A stretch of DNA of 64,000 nucleotides from CAVVMA01 sp963830715 (GTDB lineage Bacteria > Desulfobacterota > Binatia > Binatales > Binataceae). The stretch is taken from positions 1 through 64,000 of the forward strand of contig CAWHNS010000011.1 in NCBI GenBank assembly GCA_963830715.1, given 5' to 3'. Positions 18,570-27,871 of this stretch are shown here, in pieces. Position 1 is the first letter of the stretch, and every line of letters begins with the position of its first letter. The position numbers were made by a program, and so were the translations under genes. Below the pieces are notes generated by a model. That model was not told the DNA's origin, did no database searches, and was given only the letters and a program-made list of their open reading frames with translations.

Positions 18570-19514
18570 ATGTATTGGGACGTAGTAGAAGTAAAGCCAG
18601 AGGCCGATTATCGCCTGTTCGTCCGATTCAAAGACGGACTAGCGGGGCACGTTCAATTGCCGCGAGAGAAACTGACTGGTGTGCTCGCGCCGCTCTTGGA
18701 TGCGGACTTTTTCAGCCAGGTCTTCATTGATGACGGCGCAGTCGCCTGGCCGGGCGAGATCGATTTGGCACCGGACGCAATGTACGCCGAGGTTACCTTT
18801 CGAAACCAGCTGCCACGGCTTTACGAGCTGAAGGATCTTCTTACCGTTCCATCTCATCCAGATGCGTATTTTCAGAAATTCGAAGATCGCCTGCAGCAAG
18901 CGGACATCCTCCAGACCTACGCTTTTTGGGAACAGGAATTGAAGGGACTCGATCCCGGCGACTGGGAGGTTCTGAAGAACAAGGCAGCCAGTTACCTGCA
19001 ACGGAAAGACAAGAACGGCCGAGGTTGGCAGCAACTTTTCGATGCCCTGACCGAAGCAATCGCTTACAACTACCTGAAGAAATCGCTTGGTTGCGCAAAA
19101 GTTAATTTTATTCCGGAATCCAATGTGCGGACACCGGACCTTGAGGGCACACTCGATCAAGGAAAGGTTCTGTGCGAAGTAAAGACGATTAACATCTCGG
19201 ACGCCCAAATCCGCGCTCGTCAAGAACCGCCCGTCGCCCCTCAGATCTATGGACAGCTTAGCAATGAATTCATGCGTAAGCTCGATAGCGACATCGCAAA
19301 CGCGCGAAATCAACTGCGGAGCTTCGATCCTGACGGCAACGCGCGACATCTTGCTTTGATCTTCGTTTGTCCCGACGACTGGGCTCCCGATCGTTGGGAT
19401 GATTATGCGTCGCAAATCAAGGAACATATAAGGAATCATCCTCTCGGCGTCGGCGTTGTCGCGATCATAGGCCGTGCTACAGGGTGGACGCGTATCGTCG
19501 CGTTTCCTGAATGA
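18570..19514 (+). CDS. DUF2442 domain fused to a PD-(D/E)XK-like nuclease domain
   Basis: From ATG 18570 (MYWDVVEVKPEADYRLFVRF) the first 75 residues match DUF2442, including GEIDLAPDAMYAEV. The same frame continues for 240 more residues: a helical linker (YFQKFEDRLQQADILQTYAF) and then TPDLEGTLDQGKVLCEVKTI. There P189-D190 and E203-V204-K205 form a PD-(D/E)XK pair with normal spacing, followed by a helix-rich tail ending GWTRIVAFPE. Normal DUF2442 proteins are 80-100 residues, so this is a fusion, unless an indel removed a stop between two genes near 18795. The nuclease assignment rests on the motif and flanking hydrophobic strands only. Confidence 0.65.
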   Translation: MYWDVVEVKPEADYRLFVRFKDGLAGHVQLPREKLTGVLAPLLDADFFSQVFIDDGAVAWPGEIDLAPDAMYAEVTFRNQLPRLYELKDLLTVPSHPDAYFQKFEDRLQQADILQTYAFWEQELKGLDPGDWEVLKNKAASYLQRKDKNGRGWQQLFDALTEAIAYNYLKKSLGCAKVNFIPESNVRTPDLEGTLDQGKVLCEVKTINISDAQIRARQEPPVAPQIYGQLSNEFMRKLDSDIANARNQLRSFDPDGNARHLALIFVCPDDWAPDRWDDYASQIKEHIRNHPLGVGVVAIIGRATGWTRIVAFPE

Positions 19515-19528
19515 AAGTCGCGATCACC

Positions 19529-19581
19529 GGCGCGTCCGGGGTGGGTGTGCGGATTTTCGTAAAGCTCGCCGAGAGCTGGTA
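19529..19581. repeat. Right copy of 53-bp direct repeat (second pepA 3' end)
   Basis: Begins 14 bases after the stop of the nuclease-fusion gene and encodes GASGVGVRIFVKLAESW plus a stop when read in the pepA frame, but no pepA body precedes it. Differences from 18206-18258 are C/T, G/A and G/C; only the first changes the residue (Thr to Ile). tRNA-Lys follows 125 bases later. Confidence 0.8.
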
Positions 19582-19705
19582 AGCGATTGCGGCTTCCACA
19601 TTGCTTCTTTCCTCGCTGCAGCTCTGCAGGCGAAGAACGGGAATGCACCGGAGGTGGCGCGGTTCATTTACGCCGCTATGCTATGTTGAGAAGCGACGCA
19701 GATCG

Positions 19706-19781
19706 GGGCCGGTAGCTCAGGCGGTAGAGCATTTGCCTTTTAAGCAAAGGGTCGCGGGTTCGAGTCCCGCCCGGCTCACCA
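19706..19781 (+). tRNA. tRNA-Lys(TTT)
   Basis: Complete cloverleaf: acceptor GGGCCGG pairs with CCGGCTC (one G-T pair), D-arm GCTC/GAGC, anticodon stem TTTGC/GCAAA with loop CTTTTAA (anticodon TTT), T-arm GCGGG/CCCGC with loop TTCGAGT, discriminator A and encoded CCA. Length is 76 bases. Confidence 0.97.
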
Positions 19782-20307
19782 GAACTCGCGCAAAACAATC
19801 GAAGCCAAATATTCGAATCGTCTGACCATTGTTGTGCGCCGATGAGTTAATGATGAGTTAACAAGTTCGAGTACTCTTAGTACTGATAGTATTGACGCCT
19901 CTCCTCGTAACGTAGTACCCTGCTGCTACCTGCCATTCGTGCGGCCTGCAAATCCGGTCTAAGAATGTCAGGGATGATGCCTCTGTCGAGGGCTAAGCAT
20001 GTGTTCGGCGGCTTTCGGTTCGGGCATCAATAGTAATTAGTAATCGGGTCAGGGATTCGCATCCGCTTTCTGCTGCGCAAGACTTTTTGTTTGGTGGCAC
20101 AAAGTTGAACGACGTGTGGCGCAGCATCAAGCGCTTTCACAGGGTTCGCTGCGTGCCTGTTTGAGACTCAGCTCCGCGGGACAAGATTCGAAACTGTTCC
20201 GCGTCGTGAACTCAACGGAGCTGCCACTGAACGTGTAAAACAATCGTTATCATTGGCGGCCAATCTGCATCCAGTTAACGTGCATCGCTGGAGGGGGAAA
20301 GCGGCGC
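19782..20307. other. Intergenic region without recognisable gene
   Basis: About 525 bases after tRNA-Lys. I see no coding frame worth naming and no clear terminator. GATGAGTTAA occurs twice (19841-19850 and 19852-19861), one helical turn apart, which could be a protein-binding site. The rest has stops in all frames. Confidence 0.5.
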
Positions 20308-20337
20308 TTGCTCAAGCAATCAAGGCGAACGTTCAAA

Positions 20338-21126
20338 ATGCGCAGTCTCGCGGCCGGCTGTTTTTTTTGCCTGCTACCTGCGCTTGCGCAGCCGCCTGCC
20401 TCCCGGCCCTCGGAAACATCCCCGCGGCCCCTCGATGCCGCGCCAAAACCATCGAGAGCGCGTCAGCCGGAACGGAACGCAGGATTATTTGAGCGCCTGG
20501 CGTTTCAACTCTTCGCCCAAGATAACGGTGTCTCCGGCGGCGTCGCGGTGGCTGTCTTGGGTACCACCTTGAGTGACTTCCAATTGCTACTGATCGCTGT
20601 TGTTTCGCTTGCATCGATCACCCTCATCGTGGAGGCGTATTTTCTGTACAAAATCTATGGAGACAACCGAAGAATCTCGTACGCACTTCGCGAGGATTTG
20701 CGCTTGAACCGCCAATCCCTCGAGCTCGCCCGTCAATCGCTCCTGCTGAGCCAACCTCCAAAACTGACCATCCGTGGTGTGGAGGTACGGCCGCGGCCGT
20801 ACACAAGCGGCGACCCTCTCCAGGTCTTCCCACCCGACAGCACTGTGGAGTGCCGTTTCCTGGTTAGAAACTCAGGAGGCAATCGGGCTACGATCCTTTC
20901 GAGCGCCGTGACGCTGTATGTCGTCCCACACGCCGAACCCCTCCCCATGGTTTCGCCGCTGGCGGGAGTCACGCCCAATGACCCGATCATCCCGAATATA
21001 CAGCTCAAGCCGGGGGAATTTACCTTCGGGATTTTCATTCGACGCACCACCCAAGACGAGATCGCCTCGCTAAGAGATCTGTACGTCCTGGATGGGTCGA
21101 TTATGCGGATGACATCGGAAACCTGA
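20338..21126 (+). CDS. Secreted or membrane-anchored protein of unknown function
   Basis: I do not recognise the family. From ATG 20338 the product begins MRSLAAGCFFCLLPALAQ, a plausible signal peptide. A Pro/Arg-rich stretch (ASRPSETSPRPLDAAPKPSR) follows, then one strong transmembrane helix (LLLIAVVSLASITLIVEAYF), a short amphipathic segment rich in Leu/Arg (SYALREDLRLNRQSLELARQ) and a C-terminal beta-rich domain (KLTIRGVEVRPRPY, STVECRFLVRNSGGNRATIL). An upstream in-frame start at 20308 would add 10 residues. The C-terminal part looks like an immunoglobulin-type fold with a 'non-covalent ligand or partner' role at best guess. Intact. Confidence 0.55.
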   Translation: MRSLAAGCFFCLLPALAQPPASRPSETSPRPLDAAPKPSRARQPERNAGLFERLAFQLFAQDNGVSGGVAVAVLGTTLSDFQLLLIAVVSLASITLIVEAYFLYKIYGDNRRISYALREDLRLNRQSLELARQSLLLSQPPKLTIRGVEVRPRPYTSGDPLQVFPPDSTVECRFLVRNSGGNRATILSSAVTLYVVPHAEPLPMVSPLAGVTPNDPIIPNIQLKPGEFTFGIFIRRTTQDEIASLRDLYVLDGSIMRMTSET

Positions 21127-21247
21127 AGCACCTTAATTTTTGCCGGATTTACGTTCGGGGCAGGTTTGTTGCTGTATCCGATCCCGAATACGAGGAAGGA
21201 TAAAGCGAGCTCCGCGCGCCAGGAGTCCCGACTTCCCAGGGGTGCGG

Positions 21248-21439
21248 TTAAGCGGCGCGCCGTCCGCGGAACAGGTGCACGATCAGCGCGACAACCGCGA
21301 TGAGCAGCAACAGATGAATCGCTCCTCCGGCGACATGGAGGGCGGCCCAAAGTATGAGCCATAGCACGAGCAGCCCAATAAACAGAATCAAAAAAATAAA
21401 ATAGCCAATGCCCGCATCGCAGCACCTCAGTATGTGGAC
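21248..21439 (-). CDS. Small two-helix membrane protein, lmo0937 type
   Basis: The reverse strand reads FLILFIGLLVLWLILWAALH, then VAGGAIHLLLLIAVVALIVH and FRGRR, two hydrophobic helices joined by HVAGG-IH. That is the pattern of the roughly 50-residue lmo0937-family proteins, whose function is unknown. No ATG lies in this frame close to the first helix. An ATG in the next frame (ATGCGGGCATTGGC) could be the true start if the T-run just after it gained or lost a base. The 5' boundary given is therefore approximate. Confidence 0.5.
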   Translation of the reverse strand, partial: VHILRCCDAGIGYFIFLILFIGLLVLWLILWAALHVAGGAIHLLLLIAVVALIVHLFRGRRAA

Positions 21440-21596
21440 GGCAGCCGCCGTTAACTGTTTCCAGTCGCTGCTCCGGGAGTTTCGGCCTCTGTAGCCACTG
21501 AAAACACGCTCGCAACGCTCGCCGAACCCTGGAAGGTGCTTCAGGCGTCTTAATAGCTGAGAGGGTTTCGACTGGCACACATTCAGGAGTATAAGC

Positions 21597-21970
21597 ATGA
21601 TGGCGAGATGGACCCTGGGATACCCCATCGTATTGGCGACATTAATCGCGTTCCCGGCATGGAGTCAAACCGGAAACAGCGGGAATCAATCCACCGATCA
21701 AAATCAGGAGCAGAAGCACAAGCCCGGAGCGGCGCGGGACATTGGCGGCGGAGCGGGCTCGGCGGGCGTCGGAGCCGCTAAAGGCGCAGGGGATGCCGCC
21801 AAGGGCGCTGCCAAGGGAGCTGGCGACCTCGTTACGCTTCACCCGGTCGATGCAGCAGCTCAGTCGGCAAAGGCGCGGCCAGTGTCGGCAAGGACGTTAC
21901 CGTAGGCGCTGTCAAAGGAACCGGCAAGATAACCCGGGGCATCGGGAAGGTATTCAAAAAGATCTTTTGA
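21597..21970 (+). CDS. Small Gly/Ala/Lys-rich exported protein, frameshift near 21865
   Basis: ATG 21597 follows TCAGGAGT at a good distance. The product begins MMARWTLGYPIVLATLIAFP and AWSQ, a signal peptide with a signal-peptidase I site. It continues with a polar Asn/Gln-rich stretch and then repeats of GAAKGAGDAAKGAAKGAGD. After a shift near 21865 the reading DVTVGAVKGTGKITRGIGKV and FKKIF ends at 21968-21970. Low-complexity exported proteins of this type occur in Acidobacteriota; I know no function. Confidence 0.5.
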
Positions 21971-22011
21971 CCGGTTCTAAGCGGGTAACCGCCGATTATG
22001 GAAGCGAGCTG

Positions 22012-22278
22012 TTATTCGCCTGCTTTTGCGAGTTGCGAACGAAGCCCGTTGTCTTGACTCATGGGCTTCCTGGAGGAGACAGAGCCGGCGTCGCTCACGG
22101 AAACAACGGCAATCTGTGAGCCGCACCCCAGAAGAGGAAATTCCGAATCGCACATCTCGCGGATCAGGCGCGACTTCTCGCAGTCGCAAGCCAGTCTGCC
22201 CTTGATAATGGTTTGATCGTCCCCGGCAAACGTATAGGAGTTGCCGAGATAGGATAGCGTTACAGAAGCCATCGCCAT
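22012..22278 (-). CDS. Small conserved-looking protein of unknown function
   Basis: The product from ATG 22278 (MAMASVTLSYLGNSYTFAGD) has about 88 residues. The core DQTIIKGRLACDCEKSRLIR and EMCDSEFPLLGCGSQI has three Cys and an alternation of short strands and one helix. I do not recognise it. The protein-like composition and clean start support a real gene; the last 25 residues are low in structure. It lies convergent to the exported-protein gene upstream. Confidence 0.45.
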   Translation of the reverse strand: MAMASVTLSYLGNSYTFAGDDQTIIKGRLACDCEKSRLIREMCDSEFPLLGCGSQIAVVSVSDAGSVSSRKPMSQDNGLRSQLAKAGE

Positions 22279-22459
22279 GGCTGAAGCATAGCACCGAAAT
22301 CGTTGGAAATTCAGACACTTCAGTCCTACGAGTACTAGGTCTCGCCTCCGAAAAACGGGTGTTGTTTTCTCGGCGTCAGAACGTAAGGCCCTACTGCACG
22401 CGAGCATTTGTGCCGATTATTAAGACGACCGACCTAGGACGGATTACGGGAGCAACCCT

Positions 22460-23020
22460 ATGTCCAGCATCGAGTGTGTCAACGAAACCGGCGATCCGAC
22501 CCTCGACGCGGCGCCTGCGGTTCGGGGATTCGATCCGGCTGCCAGGCTGAGAACACGCATATTCTTTGGTTTTGGGGGAACCATGGCGCTCGGGTTATCC
22601 CTTGCCGGATGGTATGTGGGGGGGCGCATCCTTGTCGCTGACCAGACGCCAACGGCGGCTGCCGAAACTGCTCCCGTGACCGCGCCCGCCGAGCCGGTGA
22701 GTCAGCCGGTCCAGGGGCTCCCGGTCGCAACCGCCAATGTCCAACCGGAAGTGGCTGGGGCTTCGGTCGTTCCAAAAGTGCCTGCCGTGGTCCCCAAAGG
22801 TCCTGAAAAATTCCTAGAGGTAGCCGGGTTAGGCGCCAGGCAGGATGCGTTGTTCGTCAAGAAATTGCAGGCAAAAGGTTTTCACGCACGCATCGACGCA
22901 GCCTCCGGCACAGATTCCCGCCGCATTCTGATCGGCCCGTTCGATGACCAGACGGCGCTGGACAAGGCAGAGCGAAAGCTGGAGGCGCAGGGAATCCTGG
23001 CTTTAGAACGCGTCTACTAA
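22460..23020 (+). CDS. SPOR-domain protein with one membrane helix
   Basis: GGGAG precedes ATG 22460 by about ten bases. A cytoplasmic N-terminus of 35 residues leads to one transmembrane helix (FGFGGTMALGLSLAGWYVGG), a Pro/Ala/Val-rich periplasmic linker, and a C-terminal domain FLEVAGLGARQDALFVKKLQ, then AKGFHARID and GPFDDQTALDKAERKLEAQG. The last part is the SPOR fold, which binds glycan strands lacking stem peptides at division septa. Length 186 residues, usual for such proteins. Intact. Confidence 0.85.
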   Translation: MSSIECVNETGDPTLDAAPAVRGFDPAARLRTRIFFGFGGTMALGLSLAGWYVGGRILVADQTPTAAAETAPVTAPAEPVSQPVQGLPVATANVQPEVAGASVVPKVPAVVPKGPEKFLEVAGLGARQDALFVKKLQAKGFHARIDAASGTDSRRILIGPFDDQTALDKAERKLEAQGILALERVY

Positions 23021-23078
23021 CGTCTATCCGGAAACGGCTGGAAAGGCTCGCTTGACGCTTGCGATCTAATAGTAGTAG

Positions 23079-26000
23079 GTGACCTCAGCACTTCCAGAAG
23101 CCAGTGTCCTGGCTGATTTTGATCCTCTTGTCATCGAGTGGTTCACGAGCCGCTTTGCCGGTGCGACAGAACCACAGATTTTCGGCTGGCCCGAGATCCG
23201 CGCCGGACGGGATGTGCTGATCTCCGCGCCGACCGGGTCCGGCAAAACACTAGCCGCGTTCCTTATTTGCCTGGACCGCCTGGTCCGGGCCGCCCGGCGC
23301 GGTGAGCTGCCGGATGAGACCGAAGTCGTCTACGTCTCTCCGCTGAAGGCGCTGAGCAACGACATCCACAAGAATCTCGAAGTCCCTCTGGCTGAGATTT
23401 CTCGAGATCGCGGCAGCGGCGCGGCGTCCCGCTTGCGCCGATTCGCGTCGCTGTGCGCACCGGTGACACGCCGGTTTCAGAGCGCCAGCAGATGGGCAAG
23501 CAGCCGCCGCACATCCTGGTCACCACGCCCGAATCGCTTTACATCCTTCTGACGGCCGAGAAATCGCGGGCCATGCTGCGCACGACGCGCACCGTGATTG
23601 TCGACGAGATCCATGCGGTCGCGGATGATAAGCGCGGCTCGCATCTGGCGCTGTCGCTGGCGCGCCTGGACGCGCTCACCGTGGAACGAGGCAGATCCCA
23701 GCGCATCGGTCTGTCGGCCACCGTGAAGCCAATCGAGGAAGTCGCGCAGGTTCCTGAGCCCCGAGGCGCGCGTCGTCAACATCGGTCATCGCCGCGCCAT
23801 GGATCTCGCTGTCGAGATTCCACGTGACGAACTTGGCCCGGTGGCAAGCAACGAGATGTGGGCCGAAATTTACGACCGGGTGGCGCAGCTGATTCTCTCG
23901 CACCGCACCACGCTGGTGTTCGTGAATACGCGCCGCTTGGCCGAACGAGTGGCACACGCGCTCAGCGAACGTCTCGGCGAAAACGTTGTGTTGCCGCACC
24001 ATGGCAGCCTGTCGCGCGCGCTGCGGCTCAACGCGGAAGGCCGGCTCAAAAGCGGAGACTTGCGGGCCGTGGTGGCCACCGCTTCGCTCGAATTGGGAAT
24101 CGATATCGGCTCGATCGACCTGGTCTGCCAGATCGGATCGCCTCGTTCCATCGCGGTCGCGCTTCAGCGGGTCGGGCGATCGGGGCATTGGGTGGGAGCC
24201 AGGCCGAAAGGGCGTTTCTTCGCCACGACGCGCGATGAGCTGATCGAGTGCGCCGCGTTGGTGCGCGCCATCCGCTCGGGCGATTTGGATCGCCTGGAAA
24301 TTCCGAAAGGTCCGCGGGATATCCTGGCGCAGCAGATTGTGGCGGATTGTGCGGCGCGCGAATGGCGCGAAGACGACCTGTTCCAGTTGGTGCGCGGCAC
24401 GTATCCTTACCGCGATCTGGAGCGCGCGGAATTTCGATTCCATTATCGAGATGCTTTCCGATGGAATTGCAACCCAACGCGGCCGCAGCGGCGCTTACTT
24501 ACATCGGGATCAGGTGAACGGCCGGGTGCGCGGGCGCCGCGGGGCTCGGCTGGCCGCCATTACATCGGGCGGCGCTATTCCGGAAACCGGAACCTATGCT
24601 GTGGTGGCGGAGCCCGACGGCAAAATCGTCGGGACGCTCGACGAGGATTTCGCGGTCGAGAGCCTGGCCGGCGATGTCTTTCTTCTGGGCACGAATTCTT
24701 GGCGCATCCGGCGAGTCGAGCCGGGCCGCGTGCGCGTGGAGGATGCCCACGGTGCGGCGCCTTCGATACCGTTCTGGCTCGGCGAAGCTCCCGGGCGAAC
24801 GATAGAGCTATCCGAAGAGGTTTCGAAGGTGCGGGAGGAGGTTGCGCGCGACGCCGCCAGCGCGCAGTCGTTCTTGCTGGAAGAGTGCGGTTTGGACGAC
24901 GGCGGCGCGAAACAGGTGATCGCTTATGTCCAGGCAGGCGTGGCCATGCTCGGTGCGCTTCCCACGCAACATACGATCGTTGCCGAGCGATTCTTCGACG
25001 AAGCCGGGGGAATGCAGTTGATCATCCACGCGCCTTTTGGCTCGCGCATCAACCGGGCGTGGGGATTGGCGCTGCGCAAGCGTTTTTGCCGTTCGTTCAA
25101 TTTCGAGCTGCAGGCAGCCGCCACCGACAACGGGATCAATATTTCGTTGACCGAACAGCACGCCTTCCCGCTCGAATTGGTCTTCGCCTTCGTAAAGCCG
25201 GGCACGGTGGAAGATGTGCTCACGCAGGCCTTGCTCGATGCGCCGATGTTCACGGCGCGCTGGCGTTGGAACGCTTCGCGGGCATTGGCGATCCTGCGCT
25301 TCCGGGGTGGAAAGAAGGTCCCTCCGCCCATTCAGCGCATGCGCGCCGAGGACCTGCTCGCGTCGGTGTTTCCGGACCAGGTTGCCTGCGCGGAGAACCT
25401 GACCGGCGAAATCCGGATCCCGGATCATCCGCTGGTGAACGAGACGATCGAGAACTGTCTGTACGAAGCCATGGATCTGGAGGGGCTCAAGCGGATTCTG
25501 GAAGGCATGGAACATGGCACGATCCGAACGGTTGCAATCGATACGGCCGAGCCCTCGCAGTTTTCGCACGAAATTCTCAATGCCAATCCTTACGCTTATC
25601 TGGATGACGCGCCGCTCGAAGAACGCCGCGCGCGCGCTGTCCAATTGCGCCGCACTTTGCGGACGGACCTAGCGGAAGGGGCGGGCGTTCTCGATCCTGC
25701 GGCGATCGCAACGGTAGCGGCCGAGTCCTGGCCGGACGTGCGCAATGCAGACGAACTCCATGACGCGTTGCTGACCCTGATAACGCTGCCGCCCGTGGAG
25801 GAATGGCAGGCATTCTTCGCCGAACTCGCCGATAACGGACGGGCCCGGGTCATCGAGCGCGGCGGCAAGGGCTTTTGGGTCGCCACGGAACGCCTGGGTG
25901 TAGCAATGGAAGTGCTCCCGGCCGTGCGGGGCTGGATGGAATCGCTTGGCCCGGTGACTGCGGCTTCACTCGCAACGACTCTGGCCGTCCCGCGCGATGA

Positions 26001-26210
26001 AATCGAGGCTGCGCTGCTCAAGCTGGAATCGGAAGGCCAAGTGATGCGGGGCCGCTTCTCGCCGCAGCTTCGCCGCCGAGGAGACTCGAGTGGTGCAATC
26101 GGCGCATTCTGGCACGCATTCATCGGTTCACTCTGGGCAAGCTTCGTCGCGATATTGAGCCCGTCACCGCCGCACAATTCGAGCAGTTCCTGTTTCGTTG
26201 GCAGCACCTT
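23079..26210 (+). CDS. Lhr-family DNA helicase, 3'-truncated and frameshifted
   Basis: From GTG 23079 the product has Walker A APTGSGKT (residues 50-57), motif II DEIH (codons from 23603), LSATVKPIEEVAQ, motif V-VI region ATASLELGIDIGSIDLVCQI and LQRVGRSGH, and then the winged-helix and Lhr-core domains (FGSRINRAWGLALRKRFCRS, MRAEDLLASVFPDQVACAEN). This is the large Lhr helicase of DNA repair. Frame breaks are near 23410, 23750, 24440 and 26085. The last homologous piece LRRDIEPVTAAQFEQFLFRW ends at about 26210; roughly 400 further residues expected in the family are missing and unrelated AT-rich DNA follows at once. Confidence 0.88.
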
Positions 26211-26893
26211 CTCCGTCGCTGTCATACCTTTTGTTAAAGCAATATCTGGAATAAAACTTCGGCCGATGCTCCTGCGGATGTCCAAGGTGAACGCTCGGCA
26301 ATCTGTTCGCCTACTTGAGCATGGATATTTCTTGTTCGTTCATAATCTTCCCCTTTTTTGGATAAAAGTTTTTGTGCCCATCCTTTAGCTGCGCCTGCGA
26401 CACCTTGATTACCATAGTAACCGAGTTCACGAGAAGGAGCCCACTTAATTTGGCTCCTCTAATATTTTTTTTTCACGTGAAGCTTTCAGGGATTCTTCAT
26501 TTCAGGAAAAAAATCAGGATCATCTCCGACGTCAACAGTTCTTCCATCAGAAGTTTCGAAAGATTTATTTTGAAGGTTAAGTCTTCCTTTACGTCCAGGA
26601 GAAATTTCAACCACTTCTCCGGCTCTTAATCTGTCAAATTTGCCCTCCCCCAACGCCGAGGCTGCTCCACTAGCCATAGCAAAGTAGTCCATGCCGATTG
26701 GAGCATAGTTACTCGGCGGGTGTCAAGTAAATTTATAATGTCGCAATATGCAGTATACAGTCGATGTGTCAGGTTTCGGGAATGCGGTTTATCCGGCGCG
26801 AAATAAATTCTGGCGGGGTTCTCTGAGCGCCGACCGGCGGCGCTGGGTCGCCGGCGCGGGGCGATTCGGGACAACTCTTCTTGCTCGGGATCG
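26211..26893. other. AT-rich segment foreign to both flanks
   Basis: The stretch to about 26760 is visibly richer in A and T (long T and A runs such as 26464-26474) than the GC-rich DNA on each side. Reverse-strand reading gives plausible protein pieces in changing frames: one of 68 residues (see 26486-26692), then SRELGYYGNQGVAGAAKGWA, then DYERTRNIHAQVGEQIAERS, then DIALTKGMTATEKVLPTKQE. None is recognised. From 26760 to 26893 I see nothing. Confidence 0.6.
26486..26692 (-). CDS. Unrecognised 68-residue protein in AT-rich segment
   Basis: The product begins MDYFAMASGAASALGEGKFD, continues LRAGEVVEISPGRKGRLNLQ and ends DDPDFFPEMKNP. The opening resembles the starts of some phage structural proteins, but this is only an impression. 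A continuation of protein-like sequence downstream on the same strand suggests a small cluster or one frameshifted gene. Real coding status is uncertain. Confidence 0.3.
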   Translation of the reverse strand: MDYFAMASGAASALGEGKFDRLRAGEVVEISPGRKGRLNLQNKSFETSDGRTVDVGDDPDFFPEMKNP

Positions 26894-27871
26894 TTAACCG
26901 GTACACGGCGTCGAGGAATCGGTCTGCGCCTCGAAGTGCAGGATGTCGCGCGCCTTCTTCACGTCCGGCACGCGCATCTGTACGTCGTAGGGGAAAGGCG
27001 GGTCGGAAACGTAGCGGAATTGCTTCGAGGGATTGATCCGCTTCCAGACCAGCTCCGCCAGCTCTATCACGGTCGTCGATTGGCGGTCGAGATGTTGAAG
27101 TCCTCGTTGATCGCGCGGTCGCTCTCCATCGCGACGCGGATGCCGCGCGCGACGTCGCCGCCGTAGGTGTAATGCCGGACCTGGTTGCCCGCTCCCAGGA
27201 TGTGGAGCGGATCCTGCCCTTGCAGCACCTTCAGCACCAGATCCGGCAGCACGTGGCTCATCGCCAGCTTCACGTTGCCCGAGAGAATCGTCGGCGAATT
27301 GAGCGCCCGGCCTTCGCCGATTCCGACGCAGTTGAATGGACGCACGATCGTGTACGGCAGCTTGTACTGCTCCCAGGCGCCGCGCGCGAAATACTCGCAG
27401 GCGAGCTTCTGGAAGCCGTAGGTCGAATGCGGCGGCGGCGAAGTAAGCTGCGCGCCTTCAGGAGTCGGGAAGACCGACGCATTCTCGAACACCATCGATG
27501 ATGACACGACCACGATCCGTTTAAGGCGCCCCTCGCGATTCGCCCATATCGCAGCGTCGAAGGCGGCCGCCGTGATGCGCTCGTTCTCGGCGATCAGGTC
27601 ATAGGCGTACTGATGGAAGTACGAGATGCCCGCCGATCTTCGCAGCGCCCGCTATCACGACGTCGCAGTCGGCGAGCAGGGTCTTCAGCAACGCGGCGTC
27701 TTTCGCATCGCCGCGCACGAAGTGATAGCGCGGATCGCCCTCGTAGCTGCGCCTGATCTCGCCGTACTTGGAGAAGTTGTCGATCCCGACGACTTCATGC
27801 CCGGCGCGGAGCAGGTCCTCGACCAGGTAGCCCATGATGAACCCGGCCGAGCCGGTCACGCAGACTTTCAA
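26894..27871 (-). CDS. NAD-dependent nucleotide-sugar epimerase/dehydratase (frameshifted)
   Basis: Short-chain dehydrogenase (extended) fold: TGSAGFIMG NAD-binding loop at residues 6-14, acidic residue in VVGIDNFS, SSSMVFENA, and catalytic YGFQK (Tyr codon at 27420-27418). It continues with VRPFNCVGIGEGRAL and HYTYGGDVARGIRVAMESD, typical of UDP-sugar epimerases. Frame breaks are near 27610 (one extra G in a GGCGGG run) and near 27060. The C-terminus is shorter than usual. Its ATG overlaps the stop of the dehydrogenase gene by four bases, so the two are translated together; likely product is a sugar precursor for a surface glycan. Confidence 0.8.
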
